Position numbers and translations under genes: made by a program | From: Actinomycetota bacterium | Lineage (GTDB): Bacteria > Actinomycetota > Actinomycetes > Nanopelagicales > Nanopelagicaceae | DNA: 10,431 nucleotides | NCBI GenBank assembly: GCA_009699645.1 | Contig: WLNU01000031.1 | Span: forward strand, 1-10,431 | Direction: 5' to 3' | The notes under the pieces: model-generated | Told to the model about the DNA's origin: nothing | The model's input: the letters and a program-made list of their open reading frames with translations, nothing else | Database searches by the model: none | Shown here: positions 1 to 6,651 of the stretch, one piece after another | Layout: each line of letters starts with the position of its first letter | Numbering within the stretch: position 1 is the first letter of the stretch

Positions 1-723
1 AATTGTGTTACTAAGGCGGCCAAGTCCCTCGACTTCAACTTCAACTATGTCGCCAATTTGTACCGGACGAGAGTGTGCTGGGGTGCCAGAAAAAATCATG
101 TCGCCGGGAACTAGGGTGATAGTTCTTGCGATGTCTGCAACTAGGTAATGCATATTCCATTCCATGTTGTCGGTGTTGTCTTCTTGTTTGAGTTCACCAT
201 TGACATAGGTTCGAATCATTTTGTTTCGAAAATCCCAATCAGTGACTATTCCTGGGCCTACCGGAGCAAGGGAATCTGCTCCTTTAACGCGCAGCATTGA
301 ACCAGCATCTGTATCGCGGAAATCATGGAGCCCAAAATCATTACCGACGCTATAACCGGCGATGTATTCGCCAGCCTCTTCAATTGAAACATCTTTACAA
401 GTTTTTCCAATGATTATGACAATTTCGCCTTCGTAGTTAAGCCATTTACAACGCTTTGGCCTGACCACGTCACCATTATGAGAATTGAGCGCTGTGATCG
501 GCTTGTGAAAATAGGTTGGAGCAGCAGGTAACTTTGTTAAGAATTCTTTTGTGCGGCTGTCATAGTTCAGATGCACTGCAATAATTTTGGTTGGAATAGC
601 AGGTGGTAAATGGCGTGCATCTTGAATTGCAAAATTGCGTCCATCTTTTGCTACAAGTGAATCCCCTTGTCGCTCAACCTCTAGCGCTTTTCCTTCTACT
701 TCAATTCTTCTAAATTCAGTCAC
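1..723 (-). CDS. hpaG: Fumarylacetoacetate hydrolase-fold enzyme, HpaG/HpcE-like (3' end cut by window)
   Basis: Encodes a FAH-fold protein; 241 codons are visible and only the last few residues appear to be missing at the left edge. I read it codon by codon from a GTG at 723-721 with no stop. Visible family marks are KIIAVHLNYDSRTKEF and PTYFHKPITAL in the first third, the metal-binding segment NYEGEIVIIIGK, then GYSVGNDFGLHD, VKGADSLAPVGP and, near the end, LVPGDMIFSGTPAHSRP. Enzymes of this family bind Mg2+ and act on 2-oxo acids. HpaG/HpcE decarboxylates and isomerises the dehydrogenated ring-cleavage product of homoprotocatechuate. The E. coli protein is a two-domain fusion; this is a single domain. 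The GTG overlaps the hpaD stop by 8 bases and lacks a well-placed ribosome binding site, so translational coupling is likely. The exact substrate is inferred from hpaE and hpaD next door; a general FAH-family hydrolase or hydratase cannot be excluded. Confidence 0.85.
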   Translation of the reverse strand, partial: MTEFRRIEVEGKALEVERQGDSLVAKDGRNFAIQDARHLPPAIPTKIIAVHLNYDSRTKEFLTKLPAAPTYFHKPITALNSHNGDVVRPKRCKWLNYEGEIVIIIGKTCKDVSIEEAGEYIAGYSVGNDFGLHDFRDTDAGSMLRVKGADSLAPVGPGIVTDWDFRNKMIRTYVNGELKQEDNTDNMEWNMHYLVADIARTITLVPGDMIFSGTPAHSRPVQIGDIVEVEVEGLGRLSNTI

Positions 724-1627
724 GCGAGAGCACCAAATCCTTCGGCTGTGCGAATCCATTTGATGGCTCAGGGAAATAAACATGAACCTGACCCGTTCCT
801 ACAGAATTCTCATACTCGCTATAGAGAACACCCTTTGACTCATTGCGTTCTTCACCGAGAGCACCTGCCATTGCCAAGTAATGAAAGAACCCGGCTTCCG
901 GCTTGTACTTTCTGAAAGTATCAAAATCTTCAAGAATTGCTGCATGATTTCCAGCTTTCATCCACTCAAGAACTTTGAGGTCGTATTGATAAGCCTCAGG
1001 CGTGTAGATATGAATTGGATCGCTCGCTTCATGCTTTCTTAAGTCTCGCAATTTATGGAATGTATGGGACAGGGCACCGGATGCAAGCAAAATTACTTTG
1101 CGATCGCTATCTCGAATCGCTTCCCCAAGTGCCCTGCCTGCTCGAATGAAATCTTCAGGCGTACCAGTCTGACAAACTGACAAACTAATCCATTTTTTAT
1201 CATCTAACCCTCTACCAAGGTAATGCCAAAGATTGATAGTCGCGTAATAGATTGGAAGATGGGGATCAGCAATTGGAGTGATCCACGTACCATTTTTTTC
1301 ATCATACTTTGAAAGTGAATTTGCGAGTTCTGGATCACCTTTAATGGAATAAGGAATTTGAGACATTCCACGTGGCAATTCCTCAGATGTAAATAACCCA
1401 GAACGCTCGGCCGCTGATGTGATGACAAATTCGACAGTAGTTGCCCAATGGCTATCAAGAACAACGACAGTGTCGTAATCGAGTACATCGAAGACGTCTT
1501 TGCGAAGTTTCTTAAGTCCGGGGACCAGACTGATCTCCTGGCCATTATTGAGATCTTTGCGAACTGTTTCTGGCAACATAATTGTTGGAACGTGTGCCAA
1601 CAATGCGGCTCCGACTACTTTTCCCAT
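716..1627 (-). CDS. hpaD: Class III extradiol dioxygenase, 3,4-dihydroxyphenylacetate 2,3-dioxygenase-like
   Basis: A LigB-superfamily, Fe(II)-dependent ring-cleavage dioxygenase of 303 residues. The sequence recalls E. coli HpaD/HpcB along its length: an MGK start, AHVPTIMLPE near the N terminus, DSHW around 58-61, ELP near 84, LASGALSH at 181-188 and VGTGQVHVYFP at 276-286. Likely iron ligands are His12, His60 and Glu244 (in PEAGFFHY); His188 matches the conserved catalytic histidine. The expected reaction is meta cleavage of homoprotocatechuate to 5-carboxymethyl-2-hydroxymuconate semialdehyde in the cytosol. An ATG at 1642 exists in frame, but GGAAGGA at 1640-1634 lies 6 bases before the ATG at 1627, and homologs start at that residue, so I chose 1627. 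It follows hpaE with a 2-base gap and overlaps hpaG by 8 bases, so the three form one operon. A related catechol substrate is possible; the hpaE neighbour favours homoprotocatechuate. Confidence 0.88.
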   Translation of the reverse strand: MGKVVGAALLAHVPTIMLPETVRKDLNNGQEISLVPGLKKLRKDVFDVLDYDTVVVLDSHWATTVEFVITSAAERSGLFTSEELPRGMSQIPYSIKGDPELANSLSKYDEKNGTWITPIADPHLPIYYATINLWHYLGRGLDDKKWISLSVCQTGTPEDFIRAGRALGEAIRDSDRKVILLASGALSHTFHKLRDLRKHEASDPIHIYTPEAYQYDLKVLEWMKAGNHAAILEDFDTFRKYKPEAGFFHYLAMAGALGEERNESKGVLYSEYENSVGTGQVHVYFPEPSNGFAQPKDLVLSRD

Positions 1628-1629
1628 TT

Positions 1630-3093
1630 CTAATCCTTCCATCCATTTGGCGCTATCACAGTGTTTTTTACATCAGCGTAAAAATCAAAAGACCAAGTGC
1701 CACCATCGCGACCGATTCCTGACTTCTTAGACCCTCCAAATGGCGCACGAAGATCTCGCACAAAAAAACAGTTGACCCAAATAGTTCCAGCAACAAGATT
1801 TTTAGTTATTTTTGATGCACGTTCACGATTACCGGAAACTACGATTGCAGCAAGTCCAAACTCGGTGTTATTTGCGAGATTAAGCGCCTCATCATCTGTT
1901 GAAAAAGTTTGCACACAAAGAACTGGACCAAATATCTCGTCGCGGTAAATCTCACTATTGATATCAGGGTTCATTACAAGTGTTGGTTGATAAAAAAGAC
2001 CCCCTAGCGCTTCATTTGGCTTTCCGCCAAGAAGGATTTTTGCTCCTTCTTTCTTTGCGCGTTCTACAAAGCCGGAGATGCGTGCAAAGTGATCACGATG
2101 GATCTGGGGACCGATTTGGGTATCTTCAATTCGTGGATCACCCTGCTTAATCTGCTTGGCTTTTTCGAGGAATTGTTCTGCGAACTTCTCTACAATTTTT
2201 TGGTGTACAAGAAGTCGCGTTCCAGAAAGGCAGACCTGTCCGGCATTGTCATACTGTTCAACGGCTAATGTTGTCGCTAAATCGAGATCAGCGTCATCTA
2301 GAACTATCAGAGGACTCTTGCCACCGAGTTCAAATGAAACAGGTGTGAGGTTATCTGCGGCAGCCTTTGCAATCTTTTTCGCAGTAGGAACTGAACCAGT
2401 GAAAGATATTCGTGAAACTCCTGGATGTTTAGTCAGAGCAGCCCCTGCTTCTTCTCCAAGCCCGAAGACAACATTGAAAACGCCTTTAGGAATGCCAGCT
2501 TGAACAGTCAAGTCAGCAAAGAAAGATGCTGTAAGAGGTGTCCACTCAGCTGGCTTCAGCACTACGGTATCTCCAGCAGCAAGTGCTGGACCAATTTTCC
2601 ATGTTGCAAGCATTAAGGGTGCGTTCCATGGCGTGATGAGAGCTGCGACACCAGATGGATCCCACGAAACATTGTTAGCGTGCCCACGTGTCTCGAAAGG
2701 TTCGTGCTTGAGTTCGTTTCTCGCCCAGTCGGCAAAGAAGCGAATATTTGCAGCGGCTCTTGGCATTACACCTTTTCGATGTGAACGAAGCAACGCCCCA
2801 TTATCAAGAGTTTCAATCTGTGCCAGAGTTTCAACATTTTCTTCAATCAATTTCGCTAGACGTTCCAATAACTCGCCTCGACCCGAAGGCCCAAGGTCTC
2901 GCCAAGCAGGAAATGCCTTACGCGCAGATTCGACAGCAAGATCAACTTCATTTGATCCGCCACGAGGAAAATCACCAAGGAACTGACCATCGATTGGCGA
3001 TGTGTTACGAAGAGTTTTTTCTGATGAAATTCGCTCACCATTGATGAAATGACAGGTGGAGATTTCAACGCCTGCTATTTCAAAACTCTTCAC
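1630..3093 (-). CDS. hpaE: Aldehyde dehydrogenase, 5-carboxymethyl-2-hydroxymuconate semialdehyde dehydrogenase-like
   Basis: NAD(P)-dependent aldehyde dehydrogenase superfamily. Counting from the longest ORF (ATG at 3138, 502 aa), the marks are PWN at 170-172, KPAE at 195-198, the general base Glu270 in ELGGKSP, the nucleophile Cys303 in AGQVCLSGTR, EIFGP at 401-405 and a C-terminal FVRDLRAPFGG. The FVRDLR segment recalls HpaE and fits oxidation of the ring-cleaved semialdehyde made by the adjacent HpaD. Start choice: the ATG at 3138 lies 2 bases from an 18-bp operator, inside a good -10 (TATGAT, 3139-3134), and has no ribosome binding site. The in-frame GTG at 3093 gives 487 aa, close to E. 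coli HpaE, so I prefer it, although its ribosome binding site is also weak. It is first gene of the operon hpaE-hpaD-hpaG. A PuuC-like role on a gamma-glutamyl aldehyde is an alternative, less favoured given hpaD and hpaG. Confidence 0.87.
   Translation of the reverse strand: MKSFEIAGVEISTCHFINGERISSEKTLRNTSPIDGQFLGDFPRGGSNEVDLAVESARKAFPAWRDLGPSGRGELLERLAKLIEENVETLAQIETLDNGALLRSHRKGVMPRAAANIRFFADWARNELKHEPFETRGHANNVSWDPSGVAALITPWNAPLMLATWKIGPALAAGDTVVLKPAEWTPLTASFFADLTVQAGIPKGVFNVVFGLGEEAGAALTKHPGVSRISFTGSVPTAKKIAKAAADNLTPVSFELGGKSPLIVLDDADLDLATTLAVEQYDNAGQVCLSGTRLLVHQKIVEKFAEQFLEKAKQIKQGDPRIEDTQIGPQIHRDHFARISGFVERAKKEGAKILLGGKPNEALGGLFYQPTLVMNPDINSEIYRDEIFGPVLCVQTFSTDDEALNLANNTEFGLAAIVVSGNRERASKITKNLVAGTIWVNCFFVRDLRAPFGGSKKSGIGRDGGTWSFDFYADVKNTVIAPNGWKD
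1634..1640 (-). promoter_or_regulatory. Ribosome binding site deciding the hpaD start
   Basis: GGAAGGA, read on the minus strand from 1640 to 1634, is followed by six bases and then the ATG at 1627. It lies within the last codons of hpaE and rules in favour of the 303-residue HpaD over the 308-residue ORF that starts at 1642. Confidence 0.8.
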
Positions 3094-3133
3094 TTCACAC
3101 CATTTCAGCCAAATTGGCGATAATCTTGTGCTT

Positions 3134-3139
3134 ATCATA
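3134..3139 (-). promoter_or_regulatory. Candidate -10 element of the hpaE operon (also TATCAT at 3133-3138 towards puuD)
   Basis: On the minus strand these bases read TATGAT, one mismatch from the -10 consensus. The palindrome at 3141-3158 falls in the region between this -10 and any -35, a classic repressor position. The same patch reads TATCAT on the plus strand (3133-3138), just left of the palindrome, so it could also serve the divergent hydrolase gene. No convincing -35 is seen on either side. Inference from motif position only. Confidence 0.4.
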
Positions 3140-3140
3140 T

Positions 3141-3158
3141 TCGTTAGGACACTAACGA
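3141..3158. promoter_or_regulatory. Operator O1: perfect inverted repeat between hpaE and the PuuD-like gene
   Basis: TCGTTAG, spacer GACA, CTAACGA: the 7-base arms are exactly complementary. Read on the minus strand it is TCGTTAGTGTCCTAACGA, which matches O2 before the P450 gene at 15 of 18 positions. It sits 94 bases or less from both divergent genes and next to a candidate -10. It is one of four related sites in the window and a likely MarR-family binding site. Confidence 0.82.
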
Positions 3159-3232
3159 GAGAGTTAGGCTACTCTAGATGTCGGCGAGTGTGAAGCCTAA
3201 AGGCGTGGAAAACTCAGTCAAAGGGGGAGAAG

Positions 3233-3922
3233 ATGGTTAACCTTCGACCGCGGATCGCGATACCTGCCCGACTGGCTGAATCAACTTCGGTAACTAGGTA
3301 TGCGGCTATTGTTACAGCTCGAAAACTCGCCGAATTGGTCTGGGATGCCGGAGGGGAACCACTATCTTTTCTTCCAGTTCAGGATGAGAAATGGGCAGGA
3401 CGACTACAAGGCATACACGGAATCCTGTTGCCGGGTGGAGCAGACGTTGATCCACAGTTTTATGGCCAAGAACGTGCGTCTCAAGAGCTTTACGGAATCA
3501 ACACCACACAGGATGAGTCCGATATCTCTTTGGTAAATTATGCTTTTGAGTCGAAATTACCCTTATTCACAATTTGTCGTGGCACCCAAATTGCTAATGT
3601 GGCGTTGGGTGGGACCTTGGTTCAGCACATGGAAAAACCACATTTGAATAGTTCCTCAACTATTGAGTTCTCCAACTTCGATGCCGATCTAGGTTTAAGT
3701 GAATCTTCACTTGCCATTTCATGTTTTCATCATCAGTCAATTGATTCTCTAGCGCAAGGAATAACTGCCTTGGCATATGCCGACGAGGGCCATATTGAAG
3801 CAATCCGATATCCAGGGGATGCATGGGCATTCGGGGTGCAGTGGCACCCGGAAGATAATTACAAAGAAGTCCAAGGCCAATTGGAGATTGTAAAAACCTT
3901 TATCGACGCTGCTAGAGGCTAA
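3233..3922 (+). CDS. PuuD-like gamma-glutamyl hydrolase (peptidase C26, class I GATase fold)
   Basis: A 229-residue cytosolic hydrolase of the gamma-glutamyl-GABA hydrolase type. The triad is visible: nucleophile Cys115 in TICRGTQ, His205 and Glu207 in QWHPED. LPGGADVDP at 66-74, CRGTQIANVALGGTLVQ at 115-131 and HHQ at 166-168 are typical of PuuD rather than of biosynthetic amidotransferases. PuuD cuts glutamate from a gamma-glutamyl amide; here the partner would be a product of the GS-like enzyme encoded at 6652. The start ATG is preceded by a strong GGGGGAG at about 6 bases or less. It is divergent from hpaE and shares operator O1. Its stop overlaps the marR stop by 4 bases on the opposite strand. 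The family assignment is firm; the actual amide is unknown. Confidence 0.88.
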   Translation: MVNLRPRIAIPARLAESTSVTRYAAIVTARKLAELVWDAGGEPLSFLPVQDEKWAGRLQGIHGILLPGGADVDPQFYGQERASQELYGINTTQDESDISLVNYAFESKLPLFTICRGTQIANVALGGTLVQHMEKPHLNSSSTIEFSNFDADLGLSESSLAISCFHHQSIDSLAQGITALAYADEGHIEAIRYPGDAWAFGVQWHPEDNYKEVQGQLEIVKTFIDAARG

Positions 3923-4431
3923 AACTTCTTAGTGCGAACCTTTTGTGAATTAAGTGTGATGCTTCTTAGCGCATCAGCTGTTGCTTCCTGAGTAGACAAC
4001 TTCAGCGAGGATGTCAAAAGTACTTCGTGCTGATTAAACTCTGGAAAGATTTTCTTCATCATTTTCTTACCATCTTTAGTCATGCTAACTAGAACAAGGC
4101 GACGGTCGGTCTTACTCTGTTTCTTAATTACTAAACCATCTCGCTCCAAAGTTTTTAGTACTCCTGAGAGAGTAGCTTTCGAGGTTCCGACCTCTTCGGC
4201 GATTTCGCGCGTCTCGATCGATTCCCACACCCAGACAACCCAGAGGACAACAAAACCCGTCCAGGACAGCCCATGCTTACTAAGCACTTCACGTTCAAGG
4301 TGATTTCGAGCCGAATTGGCTGCGCGAAAGAGATTTGAAACTACCCCCATGGCTTTGAAATCAATATTCATCCCCTTTAAGAGAGTGGAAACCTGTCTTT
4401 CGGTCTCTTCAAGAGTATGAGCGGCTGTCAT
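3919..4431 (-). CDS. MarR-family winged-helix transcriptional regulator
   Basis: The winged HTH is clear: TREIAEEVGTSKATLSGVLKTLER carries helices 2 and 3, followed by the wing with the conserved DRR (KTDRRLVLVSMT). It has a long N-terminal helical part and a C-terminal dimerisation helix, and should bind a palindrome as a dimer. The longest reading starts at a GTG at 4485 (188 aa). I prefer the ATG at 4431 (170 aa): neither has a ribosome binding site, but TAGACT at 4444-4439 sits exactly 7 bases before this ATG, as expected for a leaderless transcript. Four related palindromes in the window's divergent promoters, one (O2) just upstream, make it the likely regulator of the whole island and possibly of itself. 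HpaR, the MarR repressor of the E. coli homoprotocatechuate genes, is a precedent; orthology is not shown. Start uncertain. Confidence 0.87.
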   Translation of the reverse strand: MTAAHTLEETERQVSTLLKGMNIDFKAMGVVSNLFRAANSARNHLEREVLSKHGLSWTGFVVLWVVWVWESIETREIAEEVGTSKATLSGVLKTLERDGLVIKKQSKTDRRLVLVSMTKDGKKMMKKIFPEFNQHEVLLTSSLKLSTQEATADALRSITLNSQKVRTKKF

Positions 4432-4438
4432 GCTTGGC

Positions 4439-4444
4439 AGTCTA
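4439..4444 (-). promoter_or_regulatory. Candidate -10 for a leaderless marR transcript
   Basis: On the minus strand the bases read TAGACT (TANNNT form), followed by seven bases and the in-frame ATG at 4431. This spacing is usual for leaderless actinobacterial genes. It competes with a GTG start at 4485, in which case this element would be coding sequence. Confidence 0.35.
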
Positions 4445-4519
4445 TATGACTGCAGGGCGATTTGTGAGGCAAAAGGTGCCCACACATTCCCAACTAAGAA
4501 AAACGCTGATACTCTTTTT

Positions 4520-4537
4520 TCATTCGTGTCCTAATGA
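4520..4537. promoter_or_regulatory. Operator O2: imperfect palindrome between marR and the P450 gene
   Basis: TCATTCG, spacer TGTC, CTAATGA on the plus strand; 6 of 7 arm positions pair. It matches O1 at 15 of 18 positions. It lies 12 bases before the P450 start and covers the expected transcription start; TACTCT at 4510-4515 is a possible -10. A regulator bound here would block the P450 gene and could also affect marR. Confidence 0.78.
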
Positions 4538-4549
4538 AAGGCTGACAGC

Positions 4550-5791
4550 GTGAGTTCTCCGATTAATTTATCAAATCTTGATCTTTTTGCATCGGGAGCT
4601 CCATGGCCGGTATTTGCTGAGTTGCGTGAGGCAGAGCCAATCCACTGGAGTGATGAGGAATCGCCCAATAAAGGGTTCTGGTCTGTTACCCGGTATCACG
4701 ACATCGTTCGAGTACTCCGAGATCCTGAAACTTTTACAAGTGAGAGATTTACAAACCTGGAAGAAGTTGATGCGGAACAAGAGGAAGCTCGACGTTCACT
4801 CCTTGAAACCGATGGCGCTCGACATAGAGCTTTGCGACGACTGCTCCAAGGACAGTTCACTCCCGCCGCAGTTGCGCATTACGAAACTTTCCTACGAGGC
4901 CTAACCGCAACAACTCTAGATAATGCCTTTGCACAAGGGGAATTCGATTTTGTTCGTGAGGTTGCATCAGATTTCCCAATCAATGTGCTCGCAAAGCTTT
5001 TAGATGTTCCTGTAAAGGATAACAAACAGTTAATTGACTGGGGAAATCGCATGATTGGATTTGATGATCCAGAACATGCCGATGTTCTAATTAATGATCC
5101 AGAAAGTGAAAAGTACAGATTAGTCCCATTCCGTTCACCTGCAGCACTTGAGGTATTCGAATACGGAGATGCACTGGCTAGGGAACGTCGCGGCAAAGAC
5201 GGAACAGATTTAGTTTCTGTGCTAGTTAACGGAGACATGAGTGATGGAGTAGCGCTGAGTGAACGCGACTTCCATACTAATTTTCTGCTACTAGTTGTAG
5301 CTGGAAACGAGACTACACGTCACACTATTTCACACACCATGATCAATCTAATTAAACATCCCGAACAGTTGCGAAAGTTGCAAGAGAATCCAGAGTTAAT
5401 TCCTTGGGCCATCGAGGAATTTTTAAGGTTTGCCAGCCCGGTTTATCACTTTAGACGTACCGTCACTAAAGATGTCGAGTTGCACGGCCAGACCATTAAA
5501 TCAGGGGAGAAAATTGTTACTTGGTTCGCCTCTGGTAATCGTGACACGCAAATTTTTGAAGATTCCGATCAATTTGATGTGACTCGAAATCCCAATGAAC
5601 ACATGACTTTCGGCCGAGGAGGTCCTCACATGTGTTTAGGAAATGCCTTAGCGAGGATTGAACTTCGAGTGATGTTTGAGGATTTGATTTCAAGGATTGA
5701 CACTATGGAGTTAACTGGCCCTGTAGATTATTTGAGATCTAATTTCGTACATGGCATTAAGAGAATGCCTGTGCGCGTTAACCTTCGATAA
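4550..5791 (+). CDS. Cytochrome P450 (bacterial, CYP124/125/142-like heme motif)
   Basis: A soluble class I bacterial P450 of 413 residues, full length. The I-helix oxygen-activation motif is AGNETT at 251-256, ExxR is Glu290 to Arg293, and the heme-binding loop FGRGGPHMCLG at 354-364 holds the thiolate Cys362. The extra glycine in that loop is common in mycobacterial/actinobacterial CYP124, CYP125 and CYP142 types. There is no membrane anchor and no fused reductase; no ferredoxin or ferredoxin reductase gene is in the window, so electrons must come from elsewhere. The start is a GTG with AAAGG 8 bases upstream (4537-4541). It is divergent from marR, preceded by operator O2, and ends 20 bases from the convergent amidotransferase-like gene. 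Within the island it is the only candidate for a hydroxylation or N-/C-oxidation step other than ring cleavage. The substrate is unknown. Confidence 0.93.
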   Translation: MSSPINLSNLDLFASGAPWPVFAELREAEPIHWSDEESPNKGFWSVTRYHDIVRVLRDPETFTSERFTNLEEVDAEQEEARRSLLETDGARHRALRRLLQGQFTPAAVAHYETFLRGLTATTLDNAFAQGEFDFVREVASDFPINVLAKLLDVPVKDNKQLIDWGNRMIGFDDPEHADVLINDPESEKYRLVPFRSPAALEVFEYGDALARERRGKDGTDLVSVLVNGDMSDGVALSERDFHTNFLLLVVAGNETTRHTISHTMINLIKHPEQLRKLQENPELIPWAIEEFLRFASPVYHFRRTVTKDVELHGQTIKSGEKIVTWFASGNRDTQIFEDSDQFDVTRNPNEHMTFGRGGPHMCLGNALARIELRVMFEDLISRIDTMELTGPVDYLRSNFVHGIKRMPVRVNLR

Positions 5792-5811
5792 AAACTGTTA
5801 GACGGCAAAGA

Positions 5812-6519
5812 CTAAATCAACTTAGCGACTCGCTTTAGAAATGAATCTATAAGTTGGTAGGTTCTTTCCCTGGCCATGGCGTCAAGTGCAATTGTTTGAG
5901 AGTACATAATCTCGGGGTCTTGCCCATCTTCGATTACAGATTTATCCCCATCCCAATCCAGCCAGAGTCTCAGCGATTCAGCAGTGACTTCAGGGTGAAA
6001 TTGGAGTGCCAGCGTATTTTGTATCACAAATGCTTGCGAGGCTATTGGATTTCTTGCCAATTCTTTTGCACCAGGAGGCAACTGCCATCGGTCATAGTGA
6101 AATTGGAACCATGGGCCATCAGAAACCAGTGTTGTGTCATCACTCCAGATTGATTTCCAGCCAATCTCACACTGTGGCGCTTTGGCAACGGATCCACCCA
6201 TAGCTCTTGCAATCAACTGTCCACCAAAACAAATTCCGAGCATTGGCTTTCCGGATTTGACGACATTCGCAACCCACTCCACCTCTGGAATAAGCCACTT
6301 GCCGATGCATTTGTCATCCCATGCCCCCCATGGCGCCCCAAGTGAAACAACTAGGTCGTAATCATCTGCAGACGGGAATTCAAAATCTACATTTGGGGAA
6401 CGGAAAAAGTCCTCAGTTACCACGACTACTTCATGGATCTCGAAGCCATGATGGCGAAGCCGTTCTGCAACTGGGCCTGGAGGAGAAACGTGGTCGTGTT
6501 CAATGATAAGCGCCTTCAA
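5812..6519 (-). CDS. Class I glutamine amidotransferase-like protein (GMP-synthase-like GATase1)
   Basis: A 235-residue stand-alone GATase1-fold protein. Nucleophile Cys97 lies in GICFGGQ, and His175 and Glu177 in QFHPEV complete the triad; the N terminus KALIIEHDHVSPPG is typical of the GMP-synthase-like group. It has no partner synthase domain, so it probably hydrolyses a gamma-glutamyl amide instead of passing on ammonia. A stand-alone protein of this type accompanies the GS-like gamma-glutamylanilide synthase in aniline-degradation clusters (AtdA1/AtdA2, TdnQ/TdnT), and here it is divergent from a GS-like gene. The open frame extends to a TTG at 6543, but a strong GAGGAGG at 6531-6525 sits five bases before the TTG at 6519, which I take as the start. 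It shares operator O4 with the GS-like gene. Which of the two hydrolases in the island acts on which intermediate is not visible. Confidence 0.85.
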   Translation of the reverse strand: MKALIIEHDHVSPPGPVAERLRHHGFEIHEVVVVTEDFFRSPNVDFEFPSADDYDLVVSLGAPWGAWDDKCIGKWLIPEVEWVANVVKSGKPMLGICFGGQLIARAMGGSVAKAPQCEIGWKSIWSDDTTLVSDGPWFQFHYDRWQLPPGAKELARNPIASQAFVIQNTLALQFHPEVTAESLRLWLDWDGDKSVIEDGQDPEIMYSQTIALDAMARERTYQLIDSFLKRVAKLI

Positions 6520-6524
6520 CGTAG

Positions 6525-6531
6525 CCTCCTC
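6525..6531 (-). promoter_or_regulatory. Strong ribosome binding site deciding a TTG start at 6519
   Basis: GAGGAGG on the minus strand, five bases before TTG (6519-6517). It settles the start of the GATase-like gene in favour of a 235-residue protein beginning (M)KALIIEHDH, over the longer reading from a TTG at 6543. Confidence 0.85.
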
Positions 6532-6573
6532 AGAAGATAGCAAGAAATAACTGCAAAAACTTTCAATAACTCC

Positions 6574-6604
6574 TTGCCAATATTACACCCGTGGGCTCTA
6601 GAAT
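6574..6604 (+). promoter_or_regulatory. Candidate promoter of the GS-like gene
   Basis: TTGCCA at 6574-6579 and TAGAAT at 6599-6604, spaced by 19 bases, which is at the long limit. The operator O4 begins one base after the -10, so it would cover the transcription start near 6611. A GAGGGA ribosome binding site at about 6640 follows. Motif reading only. Confidence 0.45.
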
Positions 6605-6605
6605 A

Positions 6606-6623
6606 TCATTTGCTTACGAATGA
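6606..6623. promoter_or_regulatory. Operator O4: imperfect palindrome between the GATase-like and GS-like genes
   Basis: TCATTTG, spacer CTTA, CGAATGA; 6 of 7 arm positions pair. On the minus strand it reads TCATTCGTAAGCAAATGA, sharing TCATTCGT and AATGA with O2. It is the most divergent of the four sites but keeps all the positions common to the others. Confidence 0.7.
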
Positions 6624-6651
6624 ATAACTTGTCAATGGTGAGGGAAATGCG

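Noticed and set aside
1..723. True fumarylacetoacetase of tyrosine degradation
   Set aside because: The protein is a single short FAH domain directly coupled to hpaD and hpaE; no homogentisate dioxygenase is present, and the segment layout fits HpaG-type enzymes better.
2156..2986. Plus-strand open frames within hpaE, and similar frames opposite hpaD, the GATase-like, GS-like and permease genes
   Set aside because: They lie opposite or out of frame with strongly recognisable genes, encode low-complexity Ser/Arg/Pro-rich translations and have no family features.
5792..5840. Terminator between the convergent P450 and GATase-like genes
   Set aside because: Only a 4-bp stem (AGCG/CGCT) is seen, inside the coding end of the GATase-like gene and without a T-run.
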